Of a stretch of DNA of 64,000 bases, positions 16,824-25,170 are shown in pieces. The notes below the pieces were generated by a model, which was not told where the DNA came from, did no database searches, and was given only the letters and a program-made list of their open reading frames with translations. Source of the stretch: Onthovicinus sp900555545 (lineage in GTDB: Bacteria; Bacillota; Clostridia; Oscillospirales; Acutalibacteraceae). Each line of letters begins with the position of its first letter. The first letter of the stretch is position 1. Both the position numbers and the translations under genes were made by a program. The stretch is from NCBI GenBank assembly GCA_949296915.1, contig CASFPX010000009.1, forward strand, positions 42,980-106,979, written 5' to 3'.

Positions 16824-18296
16824 ATGGAAAAATACGTACCCAAAAAGGAGTGGGTCGCCTACGCGGTCGGCGCACTGGGACAGGGCATGGTCTATGCCGT
16901 TATGAGCTCGTACATTTCGGATTTTTATCTGAACGTGCTCAAACTGACCCCGATCTTTGTGCTGCTGCTCACGCTTCTGGCCCGGATCTGGGATTCGGTC
17001 AATGATCCTATCATGGGCTATATTATGGACCGAGTCCACCCCAAAAAGGGGAAGATGAAGCCCTACCTGCTGTATACGCCCATCCCCATTGCCATCCTGA
17101 CGGTGCTGATGTTCTCCGCACCGGATCTGTCGCCCGCGGCGCTGATGGTTCTTGTCACCGTGACATACGTGCTGTGGGATATGATCTACACCGCCAGCGA
17201 TGTCCCGTTCTGGGGGCTGCCCAACGCGATGACGCCCAATCCGGCCGAGCGCGGCTCCCTGATCAGCATCGGGCGTACGGCCAACGGCGTGGGCTCCGCC
17301 ATCCCAATGGCTTTCTTTATGATCCTGGGATTCGTACTACCGGCCGTAGGGCTGAGCGGCACGGAGCTCGAAAAGACCAAATATCTCTCCATCGCCCTGT
17401 TCTGTGCAGTGGTGGGCAATCTGCTCTTTGCGGTGACGTACTTTGGCGTGCGGGAGCGCGTGCACCTGCCCGACCCGCCCAAACGCAAAAAGGGGGACCG
17501 GACAGCCCTGGGGATGATATTCCGCTGTAAGCCGCTGATGCTCACGGCGGCCATGGGCGTCCTCTCCGCAGCGCGGTACCTCTATCAGGCTGGCGCCGTA
17601 CACGTGGCGCGGTACAGCTTTTACATCGGGAAAGATTTGACGGGCCTGACCGTGGCGGAGCGGGAGGCGGCGCTGCAGTCGAATATCTCGCTGGTTTCCA
17701 CCGTGTTCCAGGTGGCGGCTGCGGTGGGGATGTTCGGCACCATGCTTGTGATGCCGCTCCTGTTCCGGCGGTTCAACTATAAGCAGATCCTGATTTTTAC
17801 CTCCCTGATGGGATCGGCGGCCAGTTTTATCGTCTATTTCATCGGCTATGAGAACTTTTGGGCGTGCGTGCCGTTCTTTGTGATCGGCTGCATCCCGCTG
17901 GGTGCAATCAACGTGTGTATCGGTGCCATGGTGGCCGACAGCCTGGATTACATGGAGTGGAAAACCGGCGTCCGGCTGACGGGTCTGGCTTCGGCAATCC
18001 AGGGCTTTGTGAGCAAATTCGACAACGCCATCGCCACCAGCTTTATTATCATCATGTACATGATTGTACACTTGGACGTTGCCTCCATCAGTGCCAGTGT
18101 GACGGCCAACCCGCTGGAGATGGCCGATACCGTCCGGCAGGGGATGTTCAGCCTGGTCTCCCTGATCCCGGCGATCAGCCTGCTGCTGTGCACAGTGCCC
18201 ATGTTCTTCTACGACCTGGTCGGGAAGAAAAAGGAAAAGATCACCCGGGAACTGGCGGATCAGCGCAAAGAGCGCGGCATTACCATCGAACAGTAA
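16824..18296 (+). CDS. MFS sugar transporter of the glycoside-pentoside-hexuronide (GPH) family
   Basis: 490-residue cation-linked sugar symporter with about twelve helices. Family signs: the SVNDPIMGYIMDR loop after helix 2, TASDVPFWGLPNAMT in helix 4, and DYMEWKTGVRLTGLASAIQGF in the C-terminal half (the MelB-like D-Y-x-E-W/R motif). Start at ATG 16824, 6 bases after GAGGGAG; an upstream in-frame GTG has no RBS. It is followed by a terminator and lies near a GH13 amylase-like gene on the other strand, so an alpha-glucoside substrate is possible but unproven. Confidence 0.85.
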   Translation: MEKYVPKKEWVAYAVGALGQGMVYAVMSSYISDFYLNVLKLTPIFVLLLTLLARIWDSVNDPIMGYIMDRVHPKKGKMKPYLLYTPIPIAILTVLMFSAPDLSPAALMVLVTVTYVLWDMIYTASDVPFWGLPNAMTPNPAERGSLISIGRTANGVGSAIPMAFFMILGFVLPAVGLSGTELEKTKYLSIALFCAVVGNLLFAVTYFGVRERVHLPDPPKRKKGDRTALGMIFRCKPLMLTAAMGVLSAARYLYQAGAVHVARYSFYIGKDLTGLTVAEREAALQSNISLVSTVFQVAAAVGMFGTMLVMPLLFRRFNYKQILIFTSLMGSAASFIVYFIGYENFWACVPFFVIGCIPLGAINVCIGAMVADSLDYMEWKTGVRLTGLASAIQGFVSKFDNAIATSFIIIMYMIVHLDVASISASVTANPLEMADTVRQGMFSLVSLIPAISLLLCTVPMFFYDLVGKKKEKITRELADQRKERGITIEQ

Positions 18297-18301
18297 AAAC
18301 G

Positions 18302-18337
18302 CACCGGCACACGCTTTTGTGTGCCGGTGAATTTTTT
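18302..18337 (+). terminator. Intrinsic terminator after the GPH transporter
   Basis: A perfect 11-base stem (18302-18312 against 18319-18329) with a 6-base loop and a T6 run at 18332-18337. Confidence 0.9.
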
Positions 18338-18364
18338 GCAGGCGCTGGGATGACGGTTTTGGGA

Positions 18365-18527
18365 TCAGTCGAGCCGCCAGTAATACAGGCTGTACGGTGG
18401 GAGCTGCGTGCCACCCTCCAGCCGGACGTGCGCTCCGGAGAGCAGCTCCAGTGCATCCGTGTGCACGTCGAACCGGGCGTCAAAGGGGTCTCCATCCGCA
18501 TTGACAGCGATCAGGATCCGCTCCCCC
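18365..18527 (-). pseudogene. Frameshifted C-terminal tail of the GH13 gene
   Basis: Dropping one G from the five-G run (plus-strand C5 at 18523-18527) lets the GH13 frame continue as GGERILIAVNADGDPF, then DVHTDALELLSG and finally SLYYWRLD with a stop at 18365-18367. That is a normal C-terminal beta domain for this enzyme group. Either the strain carries a one-base insertion or the base call in the run is wrong. Confidence 0.6.
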
Positions 18528-19676
18528 GCCGCACGCCCGCTCAAAGATAAACTGTCGGTTGGTCAGGAAAATGCTCCGGTAATCCCCACGGATCAGGGCG
18601 GGGGACTGTGAACGCAATTCGCCCAGACGGGCGATCAGACCGGTCAGATCGTTCCACTCCGGAGCGTCAAAGGAGGGGCGCAGCGCGTCGTCGCTGCCGT
18701 TTTGCTTGTCGCCCTCCGCTCCCCACTCACTGCCGTAGTAGATGCACGGCACGCCGGGCATCCCATACAACATCCCGTACAGCAGGGGCAGGTGGCGCTT
18801 TTCACGCAGGATGGTGGCCGCGCGCGTGACGTCGTGATTGTCCACAAAGGAGAGCAGGTGTTTGCCACGGTACAGGGCGTAGCCGTCGCCGCCAAACTGA
18901 CGGTTGAGGGAGTGTGCAAACTCGAACAGGTTCTGATCGTTCAGGCTGGAGTAGAGGCTCTTGCGGCACTCGTAGTTGGTACAGCTGTGGAGCATGGAAT
19001 CGTTGACAATGCGGTTGTAGTCGCCGAACAGGATCTCCCCCAACAGCAGGAAATCCGGCCGGAGCCCGTCGCAAAAGGCGCGCAGCCGCCGCATAAAGTC
19101 CTCATTTAGGCAGTAGGCCACGTCCAGGCGCAGGCCGTCGATTTCAAATTCCTCCACCCACCGCTTTACGCACCCGAGCAGGTAGTCCACCACCTCCGGA
19201 TTGTACAGGTTCAGCTTGACCAATTCAAAGTGGCCCTCCCACCCCTCGTACCACAGGCCGTCGTTGTAGCAGGAGTTGCCGCCAAAGTTGAGGTGGAACC
19301 ACTCCTTATAACGGGAGCTTTCCCGGTTTTTCAGCACGTCCTGAAACGCCCAGAATCCGCGCCCCACGTGGTTGAACACACCGTCGAGCACCACGCGGAT
19401 GCCGTTTGCGTGCAGGGCCTGGCACACGTCCGCAAAGTCCGCGTTCGTGCCCAGACGGCAGTCGATTTTGAGGTAGTCGCGCGTATCGTAACCGTGGCGG
19501 TCGGATTCAAAGACCGGGGAAAAATACACGGCGGTGATATGCAGCTTTTTCAGGTGGCCGATCCAGTCGAGCACCTTCCGGATCCGGGGCACGGGGATGC
19601 TGTCGTTCTCGTGCGGCGCGCCGCAAAACCCCAGCGGATAGATCTGATAAAAAACGCTTTCCTCAAACCACATCAT
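18480..19676 (-). CDS. GH13 alpha-amylase-family enzyme, C-terminus altered by a frameshift
   Basis: 398 residues as read. The (beta/alpha)8 catalytic barrel is complete: VVLDGVFNH (region I), GLRLDVA with nucleophile Asp185 (region II), LLGEI with acid/base Glu214 (region III) and FVDNHD with the transition-state Asp282 (region IV). No signal peptide, so an intracellular maltodextrin- or glucoside-cleaving enzyme is likely. The last 20 or so residues (after FERAC) are out of frame, and the expected beta-sandwich tail lies in the neighbouring frame down to 18365. The catalytic domain is intact, but the protein would miss about 35 C-terminal residues. RBS AGGAGG lies 8 bases before ATG. The AraC gene lies upstream on the same strand. 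Confidence 0.8.
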   Translation of the reverse strand: MMWFEESVFYQIYPLGFCGAPHENDSIPVPRIRKVLDWIGHLKKLHITAVYFSPVFESDRHGYDTRDYLKIDCRLGTNADFADVCQALHANGIRVVLDGVFNHVGRGFWAFQDVLKNRESSRYKEWFHLNFGGNSCYNDGLWYEGWEGHFELVKLNLYNPEVVDYLLGCVKRWVEEFEIDGLRLDVAYCLNEDFMRRLRAFCDGLRPDFLLLGEILFGDYNRIVNDSMLHSCTNYECRKSLYSSLNDQNLFEFAHSLNRQFGGDGYALYRGKHLLSFVDNHDVTRAATILREKRHLPLLYGMLYGMPGVPCIYYGSEWGAEGDKQNGSDDALRPSFDAPEWNDLTGLIARLGELRSQSPALIRGDYRSIFLTNRQFIFERACGGGADPDRCQCGWRPL

Positions 19677-19707
19677 ACGAATCTCCTCCTAAATAGTGAT
19701 GCCCCGT

Positions 19708-20601
19708 TTATGGCTGCCCGGCATCCCCGGGTGGGGACGGCTGGCCATACAGGGCGTGGTATTGGCCGGGCGTCATGCCGTACTCGTTCTTAAATGCGCG
19801 GAAAAAGTTGGTGTAATCGTGGAATCCGCTCCGCTGGCAGACCTGCGCGATCGGGAGCCCGTGCTCAATAAAGGAGCGGGCCAGCGAGAGCCGCTTTTTC
19901 AGGATGTACTGGTGGATGGTGACATTGGTCTGCTCCCGGAACAGGCGGGCCAGATAGTATTTGTTCAGGTACAGCTGGTCCGCCAGCACATCAAGGGAGA
20001 GTTCCTCCGTCAGATGGGCGGCAATGTAGTCGATCGCCTGTGTGACGGCGGCGTGGCTGATGCCGGACTCGGGGGCGCGGCGGCTGCGTGTGTAACGGCA
20101 TAACTCCAAAAAAATATTTTTGAGCAGGATCTCCGCGCGCAGGTCGTCCCCGTACCTGGACGCCGCAGACCGGGTGAACGCCTCATCCAGCCAGGTCCCG
20201 ATTTTCTCTGCAAAGGAGATATCCCGGATCAGGTAGGCGCGGCTCTCCGCGCACAGGCGGAAGCACTCGGTCAGATCGGTTCTCCCGGTGCCGAGTGCGC
20301 GCAGATAGCGCGGGGTAATCCACAGCACAATGCGCTCGTACAGCTGGGAGCTGTCGGTCATATCCAGCTGGTGCAGTTCCCCGGGCGGAATCAGCAGCAG
20401 ATCGCCGTGGCGGAGCTGGTATTTTTTGTTTTCAACAATATAGGATGCGCGTCCGCCAATAAAATAATACAACTCGTAAAAATCGTGGCTGTGGGGCGTG
20501 ACGGTCTTAAAGTCCTTGTCGCCGTAATGGTTGATCTCATAGGTGGCGTTGCGCATCTTCTGAGATAGGGTCCACTGTGTCCAAATAATCTTATTGTTCA
20601 T
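19708..20601 (-). CDS. AraC-family transcriptional regulator
   Basis: 297 residues. The N-terminal cupin-like sensor domain (PHSHDFYELYYFIGG, GDLLLIPPGELHQ) would bind a sugar ligand. The C-terminal domain has two helix-turn-helix units (SLDVLADQLYLNKYYLARLF and PIAQVCQRSGFHDYTNFFRAFK, ending GMTPGQY). It is divergent from uxaC and upstream of the GH13 gene, so it may regulate the uronate operon, the amylase, or both; the direction of control is not visible. Confidence 0.9.
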   Translation of the reverse strand: MNNKIIWTQWTLSQKMRNATYEINHYGDKDFKTVTPHSHDFYELYYFIGGRASYIVENKKYQLRHGDLLLIPPGELHQLDMTDSSQLYERIVLWITPRYLRALGTGRTDLTECFRLCAESRAYLIRDISFAEKIGTWLDEAFTRSAASRYGDDLRAEILLKNIFLELCRYTRSRRAPESGISHAAVTQAIDYIAAHLTEELSLDVLADQLYLNKYYLARLFREQTNVTIHQYILKKRLSLARSFIEHGLPIAQVCQRSGFHDYTNFFRAFKNEYGMTPGQYHALYGQPSPPGDAGQP

Positions 20602-20758
20602 AAAAATACCTGAAAAGATTTAATCGTTAAATTTAATTTTAAGGATATTTTATCAGGTCAAGTCAATTTTTACAAGTATAAAAGCAATTTAAACTATTGT
20701 ATTAACAAAAATTGAGGTGTATGATGATACTATCATAACAGGGGAGGTCTATTCCATT
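20602..20758. promoter_or_regulatory. Divergent control region between araC-type gene and uxaC
   Basis: 157 bases, clearly AT-rich against GC-rich neighbours, holding both outward promoters and presumably the AraC-family binding sites. A GGGGAGG ribosome binding site for uxaC is at about 20741. I see no convincing consensus promoter pair or unambiguous operator, so only the general role is claimed. Confidence 0.45.
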
Positions 20759-22171
20759 ATGGAAACCTTTATGAACGAGGACTTTCTGCTGGAGAACGGG
20801 ATGGCGCGGATGCTGTACCGCCGCTTTGCGGAAAAGCAGCCGATTTTTGATTTTCACTGCCACCTCAGCCCGCAGGAGATCGACGAGAACAAGACGTTTT
20901 ACAATCTGACGCAGCTCTGGCTGGCGGGTGACCATTACAAGTGGCGCCTGATGCGCATTGCGGGTGTCGACGAGCGGCTGATTACGGGAGACGCGCCGGA
21001 TCGGGAGAAGTTCCTGGCCTTTGCAGCCTGCCTGCCGCACTTTATCGGCAATCCCGTATACCAGTGGGCACATCTGGAGTTGCAAAAATACTTTGGCATC
21101 CATACGCCCATCGGGCCGGAGACGGCGGGGGAGATCTGGGATCAGACGCTGGCACAGATGGCGGACGGTCACTTTTGCGCGCGGGAGTTGATCCGATCCT
21201 CCGGTGTGGAGACGGTGATTACCACGGACGACCCTGCGGATGACTTGCATTTTCACCGCAGGCTGAGGGAACAGGATACGGGATTTTCCGTACTGCCCTG
21301 CTTCCGGGCGGACAATGTGATCCATCTGGAGAATGCAGGATTCCGGGAGTATCTGACGCGATTGGGGCATGCGGCCGGGCTGGAGATCCGCGATTTGGAC
21401 TCCCTGAAGAGCGCCGTGGAAAAAAGGCTGGACTTTTTTGTGCAGAATGGGGCCGTGGCCGCCGATATGTCCGTGACGGATTTCCCGGGAAAAGGAACGC
21501 CCGGCCAGGCGGAGCGGGCGCTTGGCAAGGCGCTCGCCGGCACGGCCGCCGAACCGGAGGAGATTGCGGCCTACCAGTTTGAGCTGCTCGCCTTTATCGG
21601 GGCGGCGCTCACCCGGCGCGGGATGGTCTGGCAGCTGCACTGCGGCGTGCTCCGCAACCTGAACCCCACCCTGTACGGTAAGGTGGGGGCGGACTGTGGA
21701 TGCGACAGTGTGGGGAACGTGATCGATATTGAGCACGCGGCCGCCCTGCTCGCCTCGGTGGAGCAGTCCGGCGGACTGCCGCGGACGATGGTCTACACCC
21801 TCAATCCGGGGGCGTACTACCCCATCGCCACCCTGCTGGGCGATTTTGCCGGTAAGACTCCCGGCAGGCTCCAGCTGGGTGCGGCGTGGTGGTTCCTGGA
21901 TCACGCGGACGGGATCCGCGAGCAGCTGCGCCTGACATCGCTGACCGGCTCGCTCGGCTATTTTAACGGGATGCTCACGGATTCGCGCTCCTTTGTGTCC
22001 TATGCGCGCCACGATTACTTCCGGCGCGTGCTGTGCAGCGTGATCGGCGCCTGGGTGGAGCAGGGGCTCTATCCAAACGATCCTGCACGGCTCGGCCGCC
22101 TGGTAGAGAATATCTGTTACCGCAACGCCAGGAGTTATTTTCAGCTTGAAGACAGGGAGGTACAATCATGA
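20759..22171 (+). CDS. uxaC: Glucuronate (uronate) isomerase
   Basis: Converts D-glucuronate to D-fructuronate (or galacturonate to tagaturonate), the entry step of the isomerase pathway. 470 residues, the usual UxaC length. Family motifs: FDFHCHLSPQEI with the metal-binding His pair, VITTDDPADDL, and LHCGVLRNLNP. Start at ATG 20759, 11 bases after GGGGAGG. The stop overlaps the uxuA start by 4 bases. First gene of the uronate operon. Confidence 0.95.
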   Translation: METFMNEDFLLENGMARMLYRRFAEKQPIFDFHCHLSPQEIDENKTFYNLTQLWLAGDHYKWRLMRIAGVDERLITGDAPDREKFLAFAACLPHFIGNPVYQWAHLELQKYFGIHTPIGPETAGEIWDQTLAQMADGHFCARELIRSSGVETVITTDDPADDLHFHRRLREQDTGFSVLPCFRADNVIHLENAGFREYLTRLGHAAGLEIRDLDSLKSAVEKRLDFFVQNGAVAADMSVTDFPGKGTPGQAERALGKALAGTAAEPEEIAAYQFELLAFIGAALTRRGMVWQLHCGVLRNLNPTLYGKVGADCGCDSVGNVIDIEHAAALLASVEQSGGLPRTMVYTLNPGAYYPIATLLGDFAGKTPGRLQLGAAWWFLDHADGIREQLRLTSLTGSLGYFNGMLTDSRSFVSYARHDYFRRVLCSVIGAWVEQGLYPNDPARLGRLVENICYRNARSYFQLEDREVQS

Positions 22172-23208
22172 AATTAGGATTTAGATGGTACGGGGCGGAC
22201 GACCCCGTCACCCTGCAAAAAATCCGTCAGATTCCAAACATGCACAACATCGTCACCGCGGTGTATGACGTACCCGTAGGCGAGGTGTGGAGCCGTGAGA
22301 GCATCCGCGCCCTGCGCAGCCGGATTGAGGAAAACGGCATGGTGATGGAGGTCATCGAGAGCGTGCCGGTGCACGAGGATATCAAGCTCGGCCTGCCCAC
22401 CCGCGACCGTTATATCGCGGCGTATCAGGAGAATATCCGCCGCTTGGCGGCCGAGGGTGTCAAATGCATCTGCTATAATTTTATGCCCGTGTTTGACTGG
22501 ACGCGCACGCAGCTGGATAAAGTTGCTGCGGACGGTTCGAATTCGCTCGTCTACTACGCCGAGCAGCTCAAGGGGATGGATCCCCTCAGCGGGGAGCTCT
22601 CCCTCCCGGGGTGGGACAGCAGCTACAAAAAGGAGGACATGCGCCGCCTGTTTGAGCAGTATTCCCACGTGGACGGCGAGGCGCTCTTTGATCATCTGAA
22701 ATATTTCCTGGAGGCAATCATCCCCGTGGCCGCGGAGAACGACGTCAAAATGGCGATCCATCCCGACGATCCGCCATGGCCGATCTTTGGTCTGCCGCGC
22801 ATCATTACCGATGAGAAGAACATCGACCGGTTTTTAAAGCTGGTCGACAGCCCCTACAACGGCCTGACGCTGTGCACCGGCTCCCTGGGCGCGGACCCGC
22901 ACAACGATGTGGTGCATCTGGTGGATAAATATTCAAAGATGGGGCGCATCCATTTTATGCACGTGCGCAATATCAAACTGGTGAAAAACGGCTTTGAGGA
23001 GACGGCGCACGACCAGAACTGCGGCTCGCTTGATATTATCGGCATCATGAAAGCGCTCTCCGATAACGGATATGATGGATATATCCGCCCGGATCACGGC
23101 CGAATGATCTGGGGCGAGACAGGTAAGCCCGGCTATGGTTTGTACGACCGCGCGCTGGGGGCGTCGTACCTCAACGGCGTGTGGGAGACCTTGCAAAGGA
23201 TGAAGTAA
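22168..23208 (+). CDS. uxuA: Mannonate dehydratase
   Basis: Dehydrates D-mannonate to 2-keto-3-deoxygluconate. 346 residues, the short form common in Firmicutes. A TIM-barrel metal site is visible in MAIHPDDPPWPIFGLPRI (His and Asp), LCTGSLGADPHNDV, IHFMHVRN and the C-terminal YIRPDHGRMIWGE. It follows uxaC with a 4-base overlap, so translation is probably coupled. The reductase that makes mannonate is encoded after a 488-base gap. Confidence 0.95.
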   Translation: MKLGFRWYGADDPVTLQKIRQIPNMHNIVTAVYDVPVGEVWSRESIRALRSRIEENGMVMEVIESVPVHEDIKLGLPTRDRYIAAYQENIRRLAAEGVKCICYNFMPVFDWTRTQLDKVAADGSNSLVYYAEQLKGMDPLSGELSLPGWDSSYKKEDMRRLFEQYSHVDGEALFDHLKYFLEAIIPVAAENDVKMAIHPDDPPWPIFGLPRIITDEKNIDRFLKLVDSPYNGLTLCTGSLGADPHNDVVHLVDKYSKMGRIHFMHVRNIKLVKNGFEETAHDQNCGSLDIIGIMKALSDNGYDGYIRPDHGRMIWGETGKPGYGLYDRALGASYLNGVWETLQRMK

Positions 23209-23358
23209 AATCTTCCCCTTGAGGGAATTCCCGTATTAGGGAAATCCGGGAGGCAGAAAGGCGGGCGGCGATAACCGCCCGGGTGAGGTGCAAGGCTGTG
23301 TATTTTACAGTGCGCCCCTGCGGGAATCGATCGGTCATTTGTTCCGGCTCGCGCCGGA

Positions 23359-23385
23359 CGGAACGCCGGGGCGGCGTTCCCTACG
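23359..23385 (+). repeat. Left arm of intergenic inverted repeat
   Basis: A 27-base arm containing GGAACGCCGG and GGCGTTCCCTACG, itself able to fold into a hairpin (GGAACGCC against GGCGTTCC). Its reverse complement recurs at 23472-23499 with three or four differences and one indel. Confidence 0.65.
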
Positions 23386-23471
23386 AGGGTTTGCGCAGAC
23401 TTCGGGCGGGGTGCAAAATAGTGTGAAACAATCTGCCGGCTTCCCGCAAATTACTTTTTCGTACCAGCTTC

Positions 23472-23499
23472 CGTAGGGAACGCTGCCCTCAGCGTTCCG
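23472..23499 (-). repeat. Right arm of intergenic inverted repeat
   Basis: A 28-base arm CGTAGGGAACGCTG...AGCGTTCCG, also self-complementary at its ends. The pair encloses about 86 bases. The GTAGGG-N-CCG style resembles short palindromic intergenic repeats of Clostridia genomes; that comparison is from memory. Confidence 0.65.
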
Positions 23500-23696
23500 C
23501 AGCAGGACTTGATGGTTTGTACACATCACGGCTTCACCGCAGGGACGGATTGAATAAACCGCTGGAGGCCGACAGGTCGGCCGCTCCACTATGGAGGCTA
23601 AACATCCCCGTGGCAGCGTGGGATCCGTCACCTGCGTACCGATACAGCCAAACACATATCAGATTTTTACATGAGCAAAACAGGAGGCATATCATT

Positions 23697-24527
23697 ATGG
23701 ATTTGAATTTAAACAATAAAGTTGTCGTCATCACGGGCGCAGGCGGGATCATCTGCGGCGGAATCGCCGAAGCGCTCGCCGGTACGGGCGCCAAGCTCGC
23801 CCTGCTGGATATCAATCAGGAGGCTGTAGAAAAAGAGGCCGAAAAGGTGCGCGCCATGGGCTGTGAGGCCAAGGGCTACCGCGCAGACGTGCTGGATAAG
23901 AAATCGCTGGAGCAGGTGCGCGAGCAGCTGCATGCGGACTTTGGCAAGTGCGACATCCTCATCAACGGTGCGGGCGGCAATAACCCGCGTGCGACCACGG
24001 ATAACGAGTACTCCGCCGAGGCCACCGAGGGGATGAAGGATTTCTTTGCGCTCGATCCGGACGGTGTGCGCTTTGTGTTCGACCTGAACTTTATCGGCAC
24101 GTTCCTGCCCACGCAGGTGTTCGCACAGGATATGGTAGGCCGCAAGGGGTGCACGATCCTGAACGTCTCCTCCATGAACGCATTCCGCCCGCTGACCAAG
24201 ATCCCGGCCTACAGCGGCGCTAAGGCTGCGGTGAGCAATTTTACGCAGTGGCTGGCCGTCCACTTTGCCAAGGACGGGATCCGCGTCAATGCGGTCGCCC
24301 CCGGCTTCTTTGTGACAAATCAGAACCGCGGCCTGCTCTTTAACGAAGATGGCACCCCGACGCCGCGCACCGGTAAGATCTTGGCCGCCACGCCCATGGG
24401 GCGCTTTGGGGAAATTCAGGAGATCATGGGCGCCGTTAAGCTGCTTCTCTCCGAGGAGGATGCAGGCTTTATCACCGGTGTGGTGATCCCGATCGACGGC
24501 GGATTTAACGCCTACAGCGGCGTGTGA
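23697..24527 (+). CDS. SDR-family D-mannonate oxidoreductase
   Basis: 276-residue short-chain dehydrogenase. NAD-binding GAGGIICGG at residues 13-21, NAG-like motif INGAGGNNPR, catalytic Ser in LNVSSMNAF, and Y-S-G-A-K (Tyr/Lys). It is placed between uxuA and kdgA, where the step fructuronate to mannonate is needed, so it probably replaces the unrelated long-chain UxuB. Start at ATG 23697, 8 bases after CAGGAGG; upstream in-frame codons have no RBS and lie in the repeat-bearing gap. Confidence 0.85.
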   Translation: MDLNLNNKVVVITGAGGIICGGIAEALAGTGAKLALLDINQEAVEKEAEKVRAMGCEAKGYRADVLDKKSLEQVREQLHADFGKCDILINGAGGNNPRATTDNEYSAEATEGMKDFFALDPDGVRFVFDLNFIGTFLPTQVFAQDMVGRKGCTILNVSSMNAFRPLTKIPAYSGAKAAVSNFTQWLAVHFAKDGIRVNAVAPGFFVTNQNRGLLFNEDGTPTPRTGKILAATPMGRFGEIQEIMGAVKLLLSEEDAGFITGVVIPIDGGFNAYSGV

Positions 24528-24549
24528 TACTGGGGGAGGTTTGACGGTT

Positions 24550-25170
24550 ATGGCGGCGGATTACAGTTTTTTGGAGAAAAACAGGGTCGTTCCCGTGGTG
24601 GTATTTAACGATCTGTCGGAGGTTGTGCCAAAGCTGACGGCGCTCGACAACGGCGGCATCCACGCGGCGGAGATCACCTTCCGCACCGCATGTGCGGCGG
24701 ATGCGATCCGGTTGGCGGTGGAGCAGTTCCCGCAGATGGCGATCGGCGCGGGGACGGTAATCAACGCTGAACAGTGTGAGGCGGCCATCGAGGCGGGCGC
24801 GCAGTTCATCGTCTCCCCCGGTATGGCGGAGGATGCGGCGGCTGTGTGTTCGGAATATGGGATCCCATATCTGCCCGGCTGCGTCACGCCGACGGAGATC
24901 GTACGGGCGCGGGCGATGGGCTTTGATATCATCAAATTTTTCCCGGCCGGGGTCTACGGCGGGCTCAAGGCCATTCAGGCGCTCGCGCCGGTGTTCCCGG
25001 GGCTGCGGTTTGTGCCCACAGGGGGCGTGGATGCTTCCAACCTGGCGGAGTTCCTCGCCTGCCCGGCGGTGGCGGCGGTAGGCGGTAGTTTTATGATGAA
25101 GGGATCGCCCGCGGAGATTGAGGAACACTCCCGCACGGCTGCACAGATCGCAAAGGGGTGCGGAAGATGA
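24550..25170 (+). CDS. kdgA: 2-keto-3-deoxy-6-phosphogluconate aldolase
   Basis: Class I aldolase that splits KDPG into pyruvate and glyceraldehyde 3-phosphate. 206 residues; motifs VVFNDLSEVVPKL, AAEITFRT, GAGTVINAEQCEAAI, FIVSPG, and FDIIKFFPAG with the Schiff-base Lys, then FVPTGGVD for phosphate binding. Start at ATG 24550, 10 bases after GGGAGG; the TTG at 24541 is too close to the RBS. The stop overlaps the kinase start by 4 bases. Confidence 0.95.
   Translation: MAADYSFLEKNRVVPVVVFNDLSEVVPKLTALDNGGIHAAEITFRTACAADAIRLAVEQFPQMAIGAGTVINAEQCEAAIEAGAQFIVSPGMAEDAAAVCSEYGIPYLPGCVTPTEIVRARAMGFDIIKFFPAGVYGGLKAIQALAPVFPGLRFVPTGGVDASNLAEFLACPAVAAVGGSFMMKGSPAEIEEHSRTAAQIAKGCGR

Larger units (their letters stand above)
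23209..23696 (+). other. 488-base intergenic region inside the uronate operon
   Basis: No gene is supported. It holds a GC hairpin (23262-23268 against 23275-23281, no T tract), an imperfect 28-base inverted repeat pair at 23359-23385 and 23472-23499, and the GGAGG box of the next gene at about 23682. Short open frames cross it but lack RBS and family resemblance. It looks like an inserted repeat element that separates uxuA from the mannonate oxidoreductase gene. Confidence 0.5.

Noticed and set aside
18365..19676. Calling the GH13 gene a dead pseudogene
   Set aside because: All catalytic residues lie before the frameshift and only about 35 C-terminal residues are affected, so an active or miscalled gene is still possible.
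23262..23281. Hairpin after uxuA as an operon terminator
   Set aside because: There is no T run after the stem, and genes of the same pathway continue downstream. It is more likely part of the intergenic repeat region.
23335..23655. 106-codon minus-strand frame in the uronate operon gap
   Set aside because: It is made of the inverted repeats and flanking hairpins, is Cys/Pro/Arg-rich without domain pattern, and is antisense to the operon.
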